Source: Nematopogon swammerdamellus (Eukaryota; Arthropoda; Insecta; Lepidoptera; Adelidae). From it: a stretch of 64,000 nucleotides of DNA. Where the stretch lies: the NCBI GenBank assembly GCA_946902875.1, contig OX336340.1:5601739-5665738 (forward strand), in the 5' to 3' direction. Each line of letters opens with the position of its first letter. Within the stretch, counting starts at the first letter, position 1. The position numbers and the translations under genes are program-made. Below, piece by piece: positions 1 through 10,204 of this stretch. The notes under the pieces are model-generated. The model did not search any database. It had not been told where the DNA came from and saw nothing but the letters and a program-made list of their open reading frames with translations.

Positions 1-100
1 GAAAATAAACTGTGTCAGGCACAGGAACAATCCTATAAGGGTTCCATTTTTCCTCCTTTGAGGTACGGGACCCTGAAAAATAGGACTCTGGTAAATTAGA
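1..100 (+). repeat. Family M repeat, 3' fragment
   Basis: The stretch with AAGGGTTCCATTTTTCC followed by TTTGAGGTACGGGACCCT matches the downstream end of repeat family M, whose upstream end (CCGGCCAAGTGCGAGTCG) is seen at 6326, 29828-30192 and 34402. It is truncated by the window edge. No coding content. Confidence 0.4.
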
Positions 101-180
101 GCACATCACCGACCATCAAATTTAGGAAAATTACCGGACAAGATAACTATCAAGCAGCAAATAAGCAATTTGTACCGTGA

Positions 181-503
181 GGGGCCGGTACTTTAAAAGA
201 ATAGCCCCACTGCATCTCTCCCCGTATGTGTCGTAAAAGGCGACTAAGGGCTATGACTCACTTCTTATATTAGTAGGTGATAAGGTTTAACCCGGTAACC
301 ACCCGGGTTGGTACCACCGCACTGAATGAAAGGTCGGTCGAAACGGCTATGTAAATAGTCTGTGTTTTCCGTCCAGTTCAGGGTAGCCGGCACGACCGAA
401 GGGAGGCACTGACGTGGCACCTAGTTCACCCGGTGATATGGGCTGACATCACGGATGTTGTAGGTGATGTAGCCGACCGTGTCAGTTTCCATAAAAAAAA
501 AAC
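181..503 (+). mobile_element. SINE-A2 (alternative head on SINE-A body)
   Basis: The 5' part (GGGGCCGGTACTTTAAAAG, then TCTCCCCGTATGTGTCG and AAAGGCGACTAAGGG) has no tRNA-like boxes. It is joined to the same body as SINE-A: TTGGTACCACCGCACTGAA, CGGTCGAAACGGCTATG, TGACATCACGGATGTTG and the terminal GTGTCAGTTTCCATAAAA with an A-rich tail. A second copy with the same join lies at 5741-6067, so the chimera is a mobile form and not a local accident. Confidence 0.7.
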
Positions 504-525
504 AATAAGGAATAAAAAGGCTTCT

Positions 526-622
526 CGGTGGTTAGCACGGCACCTTGTCCTTATCCGTTAGTCGCCTTTTACGATATGCACGGGGAGAGGATGCAGTGGG
601 CTATTTTTGCCCCCACACGGCA
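526..622 (-). repeat. SINE-A2 head, inverted fragment
   Basis: Reverse complement of the alternative head: TTAGTCGCCTTTTACGA, then GCACGGGGAGAGGATGCAGT. It sits directly after the forward SINE-A2 copy and in the opposite orientation. Other copies of this head lie at 38822-38960, 40754-40845, 51765-51895 and 63110-63200. Confidence 0.55.
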
Positions 623-842
623 CGGTACGTGCCAGTTTCACTATAAAAAAAAAACCTTACTGGGACCAATTTCTACATTACTCGTACATCTTAAATATGA
701 AAAGTAGAGATACTTGCATGATAGCATTCGGGGAGATAGGAATCATGACTTTACCAAGTTCATATGTTTACCAGAACATAATAATATGCTATGCCAGAAA
801 ATATATTCATGATTCCACTCTTAATTCCGTAAATCATCTATG

Positions 843-1177
843 ATACACGGTGTAAGAATAATGTAGGTACAATTTAATAACACATAGATTATCTAAAACT
901 TCAAAAAGGTTGATTTGTAATAGTGTAAGATTTTATAATAAACTGTCTTCAAACATAAAGAAATAAGATGAGAATAATTTTAAAAGAAACTAATGTTAGT
1001 TGAAAAAAGAGTTATTTATTACACTGTTAAGGATGCGTTAACTGACCGTAAATTGTATCTAAGAGTCTGAATACTGTTTTTCACATTACGAACTTTGACA
1101 ATTGGATACACTTTGTATCCTTAGATGTTTAATGTGACTTATTACAGTTCTTTGTAATAAACTTTTACTAATTGTGG
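843..1177. other. AT-rich stretch, nothing recognised
   Basis: Low-complexity AT-rich sequence without a long frame, a repeat I can match elsewhere in the window, or a palindrome. Confidence 0.5.
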
Positions 1178-1523
1178 TTTTTTTTTTTTTATGGAAACTG
1201 ACACGGTTGGCTACATCACCTACAACATCCGTGATGTCAGCCCATAACACCGGGTGAACTAGGTGCTATGTCAGTGCTTCCCTTCATTTCGCGCCGGCTA
1301 CACTGAACTGGACGAAAAACACGAACTATTTACATAGCCGTTTCGACCGACGTTTCGCTCAGTGCGGTGGTACCAACCCGGCCGGGATAAACCCTACCAC
1401 CCAGTGAGGTAAGAAGGGAAGGGACCTACAGTTTAACGTGGAATCCGAACCACGGTCAGCCTCCAACGGTCGGGCGGTCACCCATCCAATAACTGACCGC
1501 ACCACTGAGCTGCCGAGGCTGAT
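1178..1523 (-). mobile_element. SINE-A copy lacking the full 5S-like block
   Basis: On the minus strand it runs from a tRNA-like head (CCTCGGCAGCTCAGTGGTG) to the body and tail; the poly-T at 1178-1190 is the complement of the A-tail. The head retains TTGGATGGGTGACCGCC and GTGGTTCGGATTCCACG but lacks the TTAAGCAACG part seen in the longest copies, so the 5S-like block is internally deleted. Confidence 0.75.
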
Positions 1524-1700
1524 GATGTTTATTTGACTTGTTATATTTAAGTATCAAAATGACGATGGCACTATACATACACTAAATATAGGTAATGCAA
1601 ATAGGCATAGTGGTCAGATTCTTCAGTATTCAGGTTTATGCTGTTGTTGAGCGGTAGATGGGTTAAATTGTAAGTTATTATAATATAATGGGTCTTTCAA

Positions 1701-2243
1701 TAGGGACTTCCGCACTTTGACAGTTGATAGCGGCCATCTTGTTGAAGCTACATCTGTCAAATTGGCTGTCATTTATTCAGTCTGTTTTGCCAAATCACCA
1801 TGGATGGTTATAGCGTTCAACAACACGTGCAAATGATAAAATTGTTTTATCAAAATGGGTGTTCTGTTCGGGCAACGAAAAATTCGAAAAAATCATCTTC
1901 AGCGATGAGGCCCATTTCTGGATGAATGGGTACGTGAACAAACAAAATTGTCGAATTTGGGCCGATACAAATCCACATGAGATCCAAGAGCGTCCAATGC
2001 ATCCGGAAAAAGTCACTGTTTGGTGTGGATTTTGGGCTGGCGGCATCGTCGGTCCATATTTCTTTGAAAACGACGAAATTGGACATTTCGGATGCGCACC
2101 ACTCAGAGAAGCCGGGGCGGACATTTGAATGATGTTATATTCCACTCATAATGGCATCGATAGGCCTTTCAAACGAATAAAAATTGTTGATGATATCTAA
2201 CACAAATTTTGTTTTATTTAAATTTGAAGATAGGAAGCCCTTA
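1701..2243 (+). mobile_element. Tc1/mariner-superfamily element, internally deleted
   Basis: A 543-bp element. The ends are imperfect inverted repeats: TAGGGACTTCC on the left, and on the right TAGGAAGCCCTTA, whose complement is TAAGGGCTTCCTA. TA dinucleotides at both ends fit the TA target of the superfamily. Inside lies a broken transposase frame. A full-length element would be about 1.2-1.4 kb, so more than half is missing and it cannot be autonomous. Family assignment rests on protein motifs; the exact subgroup is not determined. Confidence 0.65.
1801..2143 (+). pseudogene. Tc1/mariner transposase remnant
   Basis: The frame opens at ATG 1801 with an N-terminal start typical of helix-turn-helix transposases (MDGYSVQQHVQMIKLFYQNG). 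It then jumps by +1 to the catalytic core, where IIFSDEAHFW carries the first DDE aspartate and is followed by NKQNCRIW, HPEKVTVWCG and GGIVGPYFFEN. The region holding the second acidic residue is gone. A short C-terminal scrap (GGHLNDVIFHS, then a stop) survives in another frame. In the intact enzyme, DNA is cut and rejoined at TA sites by the DDE triad. This copy has lost most of the DNA-binding domain and the second and third catalytic residues. No frame longer than 89 codons remains. Confidence 0.7.
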
Positions 2244-2560
2244 AGGAAAGACCCAAGGTACTAATAAAACATTGTAACTTGCGAAGTTTGTTTGTCAGTT
2301 CTTCTTTGCATTGAATTTAGAACTGGCGGAATTTCGACATGTCCAAGCGTAGCTTACCAACCTATAGATGAAATTATACAATATACAATAAACAATTTTA
2401 TACCTTCCCGTAGAGTCGAAGTAGCCAACCATGAGTTTACATAGAAATCCACCAAACTAAATCCTAAAAATTGTCTAGCTGGTCGAGCGATTGGTTGAGT
2501 GAAGGAGTTGAAAGAAGACGTTGAGGCTTGGATTCACAATGCGGATGCCGGAGAAATATC
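2244..2560. other. Unassigned sequence
   Basis: No repeat, frame or structure that I can match elsewhere in the window. Confidence 0.4.
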
Positions 2561-2639
2561 TAGTGGTCCACGTCTTCCCTCAGGGAGTGCGTTTTGTTGA
2601 GTTTCTTCCTGCCGCCTGGTTTACCACTTGAATCTACGG

Positions 2640-2820
2640 TATCTGGCCAAGTGAAAAGGTAGCTACATAAATCAAGAAAGCGCGACATGTGGCCCCGAGC
2701 CACCCATAAGGTGCCTAACGACGCCCATGGAGACATTCGGTCGTACGCGGGGGTTTCGAATGCCATGCCGGCCTGACAGGTGTCTATTCACGCCTCTCTT
2801 GAAGGACCTGAGACTATATT
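2640..2820 (-). repeat. LINE-K tail fragment
   Basis: Minus-strand copy of the LINE C-terminal/3' region best seen at 60280-60625. Shared blocks are CACCCATAAGGTGCCTAACG, GACGCCCATGGAGACATT and TGCCATGCCGGCCTGACAG. It is followed on the plus strand by a homopolymer G run, possibly a decayed tail junction. Decayed, no usable frame. Confidence 0.5.
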
Positions 2821-2821
2821 T

Positions 2822-2846
2822 GGGGGGGGGGGGGGGGGGGGGGGGG
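2822..2846 (+). repeat. Homopolymer G run (about 25 G)
   Basis: An uninterrupted run of about 25 guanines. Such runs can form G-quadruplexes and are also hard to sequence and assemble, so the length is uncertain. Confidence 0.9.
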
Positions 2847-3029
2847 ATAAAACGGAACCTTTTGCACTAATATAAATAATCATATTGTTATATCCCAAAG
2901 ACTAAAGACAAAGCCTCGCTAGGGTTAATTCCGGATTAGGTAACGCGGTCTTCTAGTATTTTCAACGTGTCGAAAGCTCATCAATCAAGCGATGCATTAT
3001 AATGCTAGATTTACACTCTCGCCTAGTTC

Positions 3030-3165
3030 ATTCGGGCATTCGGATATTTACGGGGGCTGCGAATACCATGTCGGCCGCCTAGATGCACCTTCACATTATG
3101 TTTGAAGGATCCCAGACTGTACATTAGAGGAAAGGATGCAGGTGGGAGTGCATTCCACATGTTGG
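3030..3165 (-). repeat. LINE-K tail fragment, diverged
   Basis: Contains GGGGGCTGCGAATACCATG and TGAAGGATCCCAGACTGTAC, diverged counterparts of the LINE-K blocks at 2700-2820 and 31905-32100, on the minus strand. Confidence 0.4.
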
Positions 3166-3529
3166 TAACCCTGTAAATAAAAGATTGAACAAGAAAATAA
3201 TAACAAAAGATTAAAAGACAGTGTGTCGATGCATTCCCAAACTGTTGCGCGTGGAACGATGCAGGTAGAATGGGGATGGAGTGCTCGCATCGTGCAGCTT
3301 AAGGTTCTTACCTAAAAAGAGAAAAGAAAACGGAACCTTTATAGGATCTCTGTCGTATCTGTCTTCCCGTCGTGTGTCACACATTTCTTTCTCCTAAACT
3401 ACTGCACGAAAAAAAAGGTTGAAATTATTGTGTATCTTTATTTGCACGCTTTTTGTTACATATTTACATTAATTTTATATAATTATAAAATAAAATACCT
3501 ATACAAAATTAATACAAACAGACAAAAAC

Positions 3530-4290
3530 AAAAAACGGTATTCTCGCCGGCGGCGGCGGAAGGCGGACCTCCAAGCACGCCGGCGGCGGGTGCAGGTCAT
3601 GGCTACGGAGCTCTCCGAGACGACGCGAGACTAAGCTTCGAGCGGTAGGTGGTGGTACTAGACACGTAGGCCACCACCACCCCAATCTCGGAGAGCTCCG
3701 TATCCACCGGCTGCGGGGCGACGACACGCAGTCCTTTCATGGATCTTGATCCTCGTGCGTGCGCCGCCGTTGCGCACCGTACCGCCACGCCGGCAGCGGG
3801 GGCTGTAGTCAGAGCACGGAGCCCCGATAGCCCCAAGCAGGCCGGTTGATGTGGCGGACATCGTCGTCCCGTCGTAGGTCTTGTGGCGGGAACGCGATGT
3901 TGTTCGGCGAACCTTGGTGTTGGGTGTGCGCTGTCGTGTAAGAAGTGGCAGGTGAGCGAGACACAGGGACACGTCAACGTCGTCGTCGGTGTAAGCGAGG
4001 ATGGCGGCGTAATCGTACGGGGCGGCGGCGCGCTGCTGGCGCGACAGACTCCACGCAAGCTGCGGTGCGCCCTCACCGCGTCCTCCTCTGGCCCGGGGCG
4101 GGACGCCGGTCGTGTCCCTGTCTTCTGCCGTGCTGTCTTTGACAAGTCGTCACCATATTCCGAGGGTGCCGAGCGACGGCGCTGGTGGTGGTCGCATGGT
4201 GTTGCACACAATGCGAGGTGCTGCGCCGGTGGTGGTGGGGCCGCGCATACGCGCGAACTCGGCTTCTTTATCCTCAGAACTCGGTTTTAA
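3530..4290 (-). repeat. CpG-rich dispersed repeat with internal inverted repeat
   Basis: GC- and CpG-rich island in AT-rich surroundings. Its left part is the reverse complement of 20540-20985. Shared features are a 17-bp inverted repeat, TACGGAGCTCTCCGAGA (3604-3620 and 3686-3702), with a GGTGGT/ACCACC-rich loop, and a T-rich tail around GTATTAATTTT. Several overlapping frames up to 202 codons occur on both strands. They look like a by-product of GC richness, except that one minus frame and one frame of the other copy end alike (YGALRD, then GGGGLRV and a stop), hinting at the 3' end of a real transposon protein. I do not recognise the element. Confidence 0.5.
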
Positions 4291-4379
4291 ATTTTTTTCA
4301 TTGGGAGAAAAAAATTTAGTGACTTGTCACTTTGACAGCTTCTTCTTTTTCATTGTTATTGTCAATGGGTCATTTCATT

Positions 4380-4590
4380 ACATTATATTGTCAGATAAGT
4401 ATCTTGAAGTATCAAGTTGTCAATGGGTTAATAAAGTTGAGGTACTAATGGTACCTAGTCAAGAGTTAATATTGTTTGTAAATATTAATATAAATATATG
4501 TTTATTTATAATGAAATATTATCATACTTGAAGTATCAAGTTGTCAATATGGGTTAATATAATTATTGAGGTACAAATGGTAGGGTAGAC
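4380..4590 (+). repeat. AT-rich repeat with inverted partner at 7030-7100
   Basis: TATCAAGTTGTCAATGGGTT and GAGGTACTAATGGTACCTAG occur here, and a diverged second copy follows at 4525-4580. The reverse complement of the same block lies at 7030-7100. The two may be ends of a roughly 2.7-kb element or simply two copies in opposite orientation; I cannot define boundaries. Confidence 0.45.
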
Positions 4591-5566
4591 CGGTTGATAC
4601 ATATATTGAAAAGGGCGGACTAGGCAGTGTAGTGTCCGCCAATGGGAAATGAACACACTACCTTCCACTTACTAAGCAAGACCTAACGAGTCTACAAGGA
4701 CCACACACCTCTCGAGCAGTCAAGTCGAGCACCGAGCCGAATGCCGAGAGTGGAAAGGCAGAGTAATAAATTCACAAAGTGATTGAAGACTTCACTAAAA
4801 GAGATTTTGCTTTAGCTGATCGAATAAAATCAAATTGATTGTGCACCGGCGGACCGCGATAGTCTGGTGGCTAGTGTGAGCATATTTAACGAAATGGTAA
4901 ATTGTGAATAAAGATTAAAAGTTATGTAATTTAATTAATTTAATGTAAATACATTTTAAGTAAGTACAATAACATAAAAACCAAAAATAACTTATATCAA
5001 AACATATAAAACTAACATATGAATTAAATTATAAATTTCTTCAAGTAATAAATACAGGATTGTTTGATAGATCCATTAATATACAATATAATTTAGTTTT
5101 ATGTTTAGTTTTAGTAACACTTTCATTAACAAATGTAGATGTTTCCTCCAATATTTATTTACATATTTTATTGGTATAACCTGGCCTAAATTTCATGTTT
5201 GGTACAGGGACTTTCAGAAAACAATTAAGTGTGCATGATAAAGCCTTAAAATAAAATCATAAATGTACACAAATAAAATAATGCCCCACGGATAAAGAAA
5301 ATAACGTAAAACATTATCAGCATTTTTTTTTAATTCAGCTCATTTATAATTTTGTTTTTTACCCGAATGCGCGAAGCAAAAATAAAGATAAATTTTTTTT
5401 ATAAAAAATCTGTGCTAGTTAGTAGTAGTAGTCCTACGGTAATAATAATTAATTTGAAGTATTTTATCGGAGGTCCTAAAAGATGAAATAAAAAAAACGA
5501 TTTTAATGCACGAAACAACAAACATTTTATCTATATTAAGTATAGAAGCATTTATTTTTTCGCAAA
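4591..5566. other. AT-rich, no gene found
   Basis: About 1 kb of AT-rich DNA with no repeat shared with the rest of the window and no coding signal. Confidence 0.5.
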
Positions 5567-5740
5567 TTGCATGTTCTCACGAGCGTGCAGCTCTACTATA
5601 TCAGACCGCGCACCAATCAATCAAGACTTGCCATTTTTTTCACTTCTCTCTCAGTTACAGGATGGAAAATTGTGATTGACTTCTTGCTTTGGACTTTTGG
5701 AGCCGATGTCCCTTCTTGTTGTCATCTTTCAGATACTACT

Positions 5741-6067
5741 GTGTGGGGCCGGTACTTTAAAAGAATAGCCCCACTGCATCTATCCCCGTGTATGTCGCAA
5801 AAGGCGACTAAGGGATATCACTCCCTTCTTATATTACTAGGTGGTAGGGTTTAACCCACCCGGGTTGGTACCACCGCACTGAATGAAAGGTCGGTCGAAA
5901 CGGCTATGTAAATAGTTTGTGTTTTCCGTCCAGTTCAGTGTAGCCGGCACAGCCGGAGGGAAGCACTGACGTGGCACCAAGTTCACCCGGTGTTATGGGC
6001 TGACTTCACTGATGTTGTAGGTGATGTAGCCAACCGTGTCAGTATCCATAAAAAAAGAAAAAAAAAA
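5741..6067 (+). mobile_element. SINE-A2, second copy
   Basis: Same organisation as 181-503: GTGGGGCCGGTACTTTAAAA head, AAAGGCGACTAAGGG, then the SINE-A body and GTGTCAGTATCCATAAAAAA tail. The shared junction between head and body shows that this form has been copied as a unit. Confidence 0.7.
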
Positions 6068-6325
6068 CTACTATAAATTTTTAAATGTTGTTTGGCTTGG
6101 GTTTTTGATGCCGCACTGTTGTTGTGACTTTACTCTAAGATTGGTTCTCTCTCGAAACTGAACGGTTGACCCTGTTTCCCATAGCACAGGGAATCCTAAA
6201 ATTGGAAACAGGGCTCAACTAAACTAAACTAAACTCCGCACAATGGTTTGAAACAATAGTATGTAACGCTAGTTTAACATGTACCTATCTATAAGCATTG
6301 TATGTAGAGGAACCCTTATTATACA

Positions 6326-6460
6326 AAACCGGCCAAGTGCGAGTCGAACTCGCGAACCGAGGTTTCCGCACCACAAAAAAAAACATTGAAAAAAAAACGT
6401 ATCTTGTATGGGAACCCCCCTTAATTTTTTACATTTTCCATTTTTTACGCTACCCTTCGG
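6326..6460 (+). repeat. Family M repeat, 5' end
   Basis: Begins AAACCGGCCAAGTGCGAGTC and continues ACTCGCGAACCGAGGTTTCC; after A-rich filler comes TATGGGAACCCCCCTTAATT. The same order is seen on the minus strand at 29828-30192. Confidence 0.6.
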
Positions 6461-6780
6461 CCACTACAACTACCGCTGCTACCGGCGGTGCTTTGAGACA
6501 GCAGCTGCTGCGCGGCCGTCGTCCGACGAGCTGGCTGCCTACTTCCCACAACCAGCACGCGGCCGTCGCACGCACTCTTCTCTGCTGGCTCGCACACCAT
6601 CTCCGTCTGCAGACGCACGAACAGCACCTCCGCCTGCGGCCGCTTCTGCTCCCCCTACCATCTGGAGCGTGTTGCACCCTAACCTTGCAACCGCTCACCT
6701 AAGGCCAGTTCCTTCCACCTATCACAAACCATCTGGGTATTCTGCGAACGCCCGAACCCAAGACCCAGCCTTCTAAAAAT
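6461..6780 (+). other. GC-rich open frame, hypothetical, doubtful
   Basis: A frame open from within the upstream repeat to a TAA at about 6776. The unique part would give roughly 105 residues rich in Ala, Pro, Arg and Ser, with no signal peptide, membrane segment or family motif that I recognise. The opposite strand also has open frames here, as expected from GC-rich sequence. The start lies inside family M, which argues against a real gene; it may be a transposon-borne or chance frame. Confidence 0.15.
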
Positions 6781-7029
6781 AGGTAACCAATTTAAATAAA
6801 ACTACACATTGTACTTCTTCTTTTAATGCGCATACCACCACCCTAAAAAGGTAGCGTTCTGCGTTCTTTGTATTGTATTGCGGCACATTCTGACCGCGTC
6901 GGCAAACCGGAACGCACGCGGTCGAGCGTTCACTAACTGTTTCTGTGTCCACGTGTTTGAAGGAAGATGATGGTGATGGTAACAGTAGTAGTACCGCGTA
7001 GACCGTTCACCGGCGAGGTACGTAAGCAA

Positions 7030-7100
7030 CGACTAGGTACCATTAGTACCTCAATTTTATTAACCCATTGACAACTTATCTATCATATCAAGTATCTTAA
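7030..7100 (-). repeat. Inverted partner of the 4380-4590 repeat
   Basis: Reads GACTAGGTACCATTAGTACC and TAACCCATTGACAACTT, the complement of the block at 4405-4460. Confidence 0.5.
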
Positions 7101-7529
7101 ATATTCACATATTTTTATTATTTTTTATTTTGACAATAAAATTATACTACATTGTAGTTTAATATACTAACATAATTATGTTGATACAAATTACGTATCA
7201 AAGTTTGACAAGGGCTCTTTACACCTGATTCACTTAATTAATAAGTCTTCGTAGTCAGAACTCTCAGCAAAATTGTTAGTTTTGCTCTCAAGCTGTGTTT
7301 TAGATAGACCATGGGCGGTGTTATTATGTGGCTAGTCACTAAATACTTGTAAAAATATGTAAAAAAAATACCCTGCGAAGTTTCTTGTGTGACAAATTGT
7401 GACAAGTTCGAGCGCAGTCTAACTGCCATATGAATGATCAATAAACAATATAACAATACAATACAATGCATGTTCGAACGCAGAACGCGAAGTCGGAACG
7501 CTTGAACGCGTGACCGCCTTTTGTCTGCG
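7101..7529. other. Unassigned AT-rich sequence
   Basis: No convincing frame or repeat match. Weakly coding-looking minus frames are short and overlap each other. Confidence 0.4.
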
Positions 7530-7650
7530 AAATGTGGCTCTCATACAAACCGAATTGGTCCGGTAAAGGTGCAGTAACGGGCTTACTTTGTTTCTTCTTT
7601 TTAAATACGAATTTCCCGCGAGCGAAGCCGCGGGCAAAAGCTAGTAAATG
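7530..7650 (-). repeat. Family D repeat, 5' part
   Basis: Minus-strand copy of the start of family D: AGCTTTTGCCCGCGGCTTCG, then GAAATTCGTATTTAAAAAG, AAAGTAAG and GGTTTGTATGAGAGCCACAT. It is truncated relative to the full copy at 47245-47612. Confidence 0.6.
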
Positions 7651-8023
7651 GTATAATATGGCATCGTACACACTACAGCATATACAGCTGAAACTGTATC
7701 GGGTCCCTAGTTCCCCGAGGATCCGCACGCAAGTCTCCTCACTATCACGAGTTGGTTTCAACACACAAACTTCATAATAAACTTGGCTTAACGTTATAAC
7801 ACTCGGTGGTGTGTAACTTCAACCTTAAGTTGGGGAGGGGACCACTCAGGTGTACTCTAAAACTCGTAGTGTTACCTTAAGTTCATACTCCAATTCGCAG
7901 CTCAATTATGTACATGCGAAACGTTTAAATGGCTCCAATTCGTGAAATTACAATGGCCTAGTTCTAGCAACTGTGCTCACGGCTTCGCTAACGTCAAAAC
8001 TATTCGCAATTCCAACTTTTTAT

Positions 8024-8072
8024 TTTATGGAAACTGACACGGTTGGCTACATCACCTACTATATCCTTGATT
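8024..8072 (-). repeat. SINE-A tail fragment
   Basis: TTATGGAAACTGACACGG followed by TTGGCTACATCACCTAC is the complement of the last 45 bp of SINE-A. The rest of the element is missing. Confidence 0.6.
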
Positions 8073-8267
8073 TATATATATCAAATAGACCCTTAAATGT
8101 TAATAGATTTTAAATAGAGCTCATTCTAACATGGAATTAACGCGGGTAACAAAATAACTGGAACAAATGCTGAGAAATGTTTTATGTTTTACACAAGGCG
8201 ACCTATAGTGCTGTTTTTCAGATGGACCTAGGCAGAAATCAGAAAGAACACACTAACTAGACACATA

Positions 8268-8836
8268 AAGACATTTCAACTACTATAAACAAAGAATAAC
8301 AACCAAACAACTTAATAACTTCTAATACCAAGAATAAATTATGAAAATTAAATTTCCTGTAGTTCCTAGTAAGAGCGAGAATATGTGTATTCTATACGAT
8401 AATATGTGATTAATATTAATTAAATGAACGTGTACTAATGAAACATAATTCGTATGAATTTATTTTAAAAATAGAATTCATTCAATAACATGTCGTTGTA
8501 CAAATTATTGCTGTGTGAAATCGAATTAAAATTTGAAAGTAATGTGTCTAACATAAGAAATTTCAATTACTATGAACAAAGAATAACAACCAAAGAACTT
8601 AATAACTTCTAATACCAAGAATAAATTATGAAAATTAAATTTCCTGTAGTTCCTAGTAAGAGCGAGAATATGTGTATTCTATAAGATAATATGTGATTAA
8701 TTTAATTAAATGAACGTGTACTAATGAAACATAATTCGTATGAATTTATTTTAAAAATAGAATTCATTCAATAGCATGTCGGTGTACAAATTATAACTGT
8801 GTGAAATCGAATTAAAATTTGAAAGTAATTACTCCA
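8268..8836. repeat. Tandem duplication, two 287-bp units
   Basis: AAAGAATAACAACCAAA occurs at 8291 and again at 8578, a 287-bp shift. Nearly all sequence between (TAATACCAAGAATAAATTATG, CTAGTAAGAGCGAGAATATG, AAATAGAATTCATTCAATA and so on) is repeated with only a few substitutions. AT-rich, no frame. Confidence 0.85.
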
Positions 8837-8879
8837 TAAAAAAAAACCACTACCACACATCCTCAATTATCTTTCAAAG

Positions 8880-9360
8880 TAAGTAACCTGCGCGTGGGGA
8901 GAGGGTACAGTGTGTCCCAACTTCGCGCAAACATATCACCTCGGCTCCTTCGCTTCAATTACTTCGCGAGTAAAGGTTTTAACTCAGTTACCTTGATTTT
9001 CAGAAGCCGCCGCCACCTTTACTCGCACACACATCTGTCAATCAAGTGTGTACGTGCACCCACACATTTGCACACTAGACGTGGGTGAGATCAGTGTTGG
9101 GAACGTAACGGTGACTTATGTCGATAAAAAATATTGTACGGCGAAGTGTTTGAGTCAGACATTCGTAACTCAAATGGAAACATGACTTTGGATTTCGAAT
9201 TAAACTTTGAAATTCCAATTCTTCAAATAAATATAGAAAAACATAACGAGAAAACCTGCAAACAGGTAGCATGCCGAGGGTATTTTTTTTTTTTGAGAAC
9301 GACAGACATTCAACATGTTTATGATTTTATGGGAGGGATACTCAGGTCTTTTTAAAAATC
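8880..9360. other. Unassigned sequence
   Basis: Nothing recognised apart from short low-complexity A/T runs. Confidence 0.4.
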
Positions 9361-9367
9361 TAAGTAT

Positions 9368-9384
9368 CCCCCCCCCCCCCCCCC
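9368..9384 (+). repeat. Homopolymer C run (17 C)
   Basis: Seventeen cytosines, i.e. a G run on the minus strand, at the end of a diverged repeat and 37 bp before a family D copy. Confidence 0.9.
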
Positions 9385-9420
9385 ATCATATATGATCCCG
9401 AATACCTACATAATATATTT

Positions 9421-9630
9421 TGTACAGCTTTTGCCCGCGGTTTCGCTCGCATGAAATTCGTATTTAAAAAGAAGAAAGTAAGTAAGCCCGCTACCTTATC
9501 GTAACCGGAACTGATATTTATTATAGCATTATCTTCATACAATATAGAGTCTGCAAACTCAGTATCTCATAAAACAAAGTAACTTACTCGATGACCATCC
9601 CTTACAGATTTATTATTAGTATTGATGTTA
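9421..9630 (+). repeat. Family D repeat, internally deleted
   Basis: Starts CAGCTTTTGCCCGCGGTTTC, keeps GAAATTCGTATTTAAAAAGA and AAAGTAAGTAAGCCCGCTAC, then jumps to the 3' end, ATAAAACAAAGTAACTTACT, CATCCCTTACAGATTTATTA and TTAGTATTGAT. This copy gives the uninterrupted 3' sequence used to locate the insertion at 11021-13766. Confidence 0.7.
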
Positions 9631-9921
9631 GTTTTGGTGAAGTACCTAATTGGATTGTGATTCTAGGTTAAATTGGAAACTGATTTAAATTTTAAAACTG
9701 GGTAGGTTTTAAGTTTAAATATGACTTAAAGTTAAGTATTTTTAAACTAATGAAAAAATATCTCGTCGTATCTATCCAATGACCATTCGAAAACGGACGA
9801 ATGAGTCAGAAAAATTCTATTTTTAAAAGTCCGAAATCACTCGAGTGGCGATTTTATCACTCTCTGTCTAAGCGTACCAGCACCAAACTTGCTGACTGCC
9901 TCACCGAAAGGAAAATTATTT

Positions 9922-10204
9922 CTGGCTATACTGGACTAGAGGAGAACACAACCGAGACTGCCATGCCACCATCTTGCATCCGGTACTGTGGTATCAACCC
10001 AGTCGGTTACAATTTAAGTCTACCACCTAGCAAGGGCAAGGGAAGGGACCTACCGTGTTACAGCGGTTCCGAACGGTGCGGCAGCAGGTGTATAAAATTT
10101 TTCCGTCAGAAAAAACTCATTGGTACACGCCGACCGGATTCGAACCTCGAACCTCTCGCAAGTGAGGCCGACGACGCCCAGACCACTCGGCCACCTGCCG
10201 CTTA
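9922..10204 (-). mobile_element. SINE-B, 3'-truncated
   Basis: On the minus strand the head reads GCAGGTGGCCGAGTGG (A-box region) and GAGGTTCGAATCC (B box), as in a tRNA-Ser/Leu-type RNA polymerase III promoter. Then come GAGTTTTTTCTGACGG, the central module with TTGCTAGGTGGTAG and TTGATACCACAG, and GTTGTGTTCTCCTCTAGTCC. The last 100 bp of the family are missing. Confidence 0.75.

Noticed and set aside
3603..4211. 202-codon minus frame and overlapping frames of 104-139 codons
   Set aside because: Multiple frames on both strands are open at once because the repeat is GC-rich; no domain recognised and the other copy does not keep the frame.
4380..7100. One 2.7-kb transposon bounded by inverted repeats
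   Set aside because: The two inverted blocks have no defined tips or target duplication and other insertions lie between them; two independent copies explain it as well.
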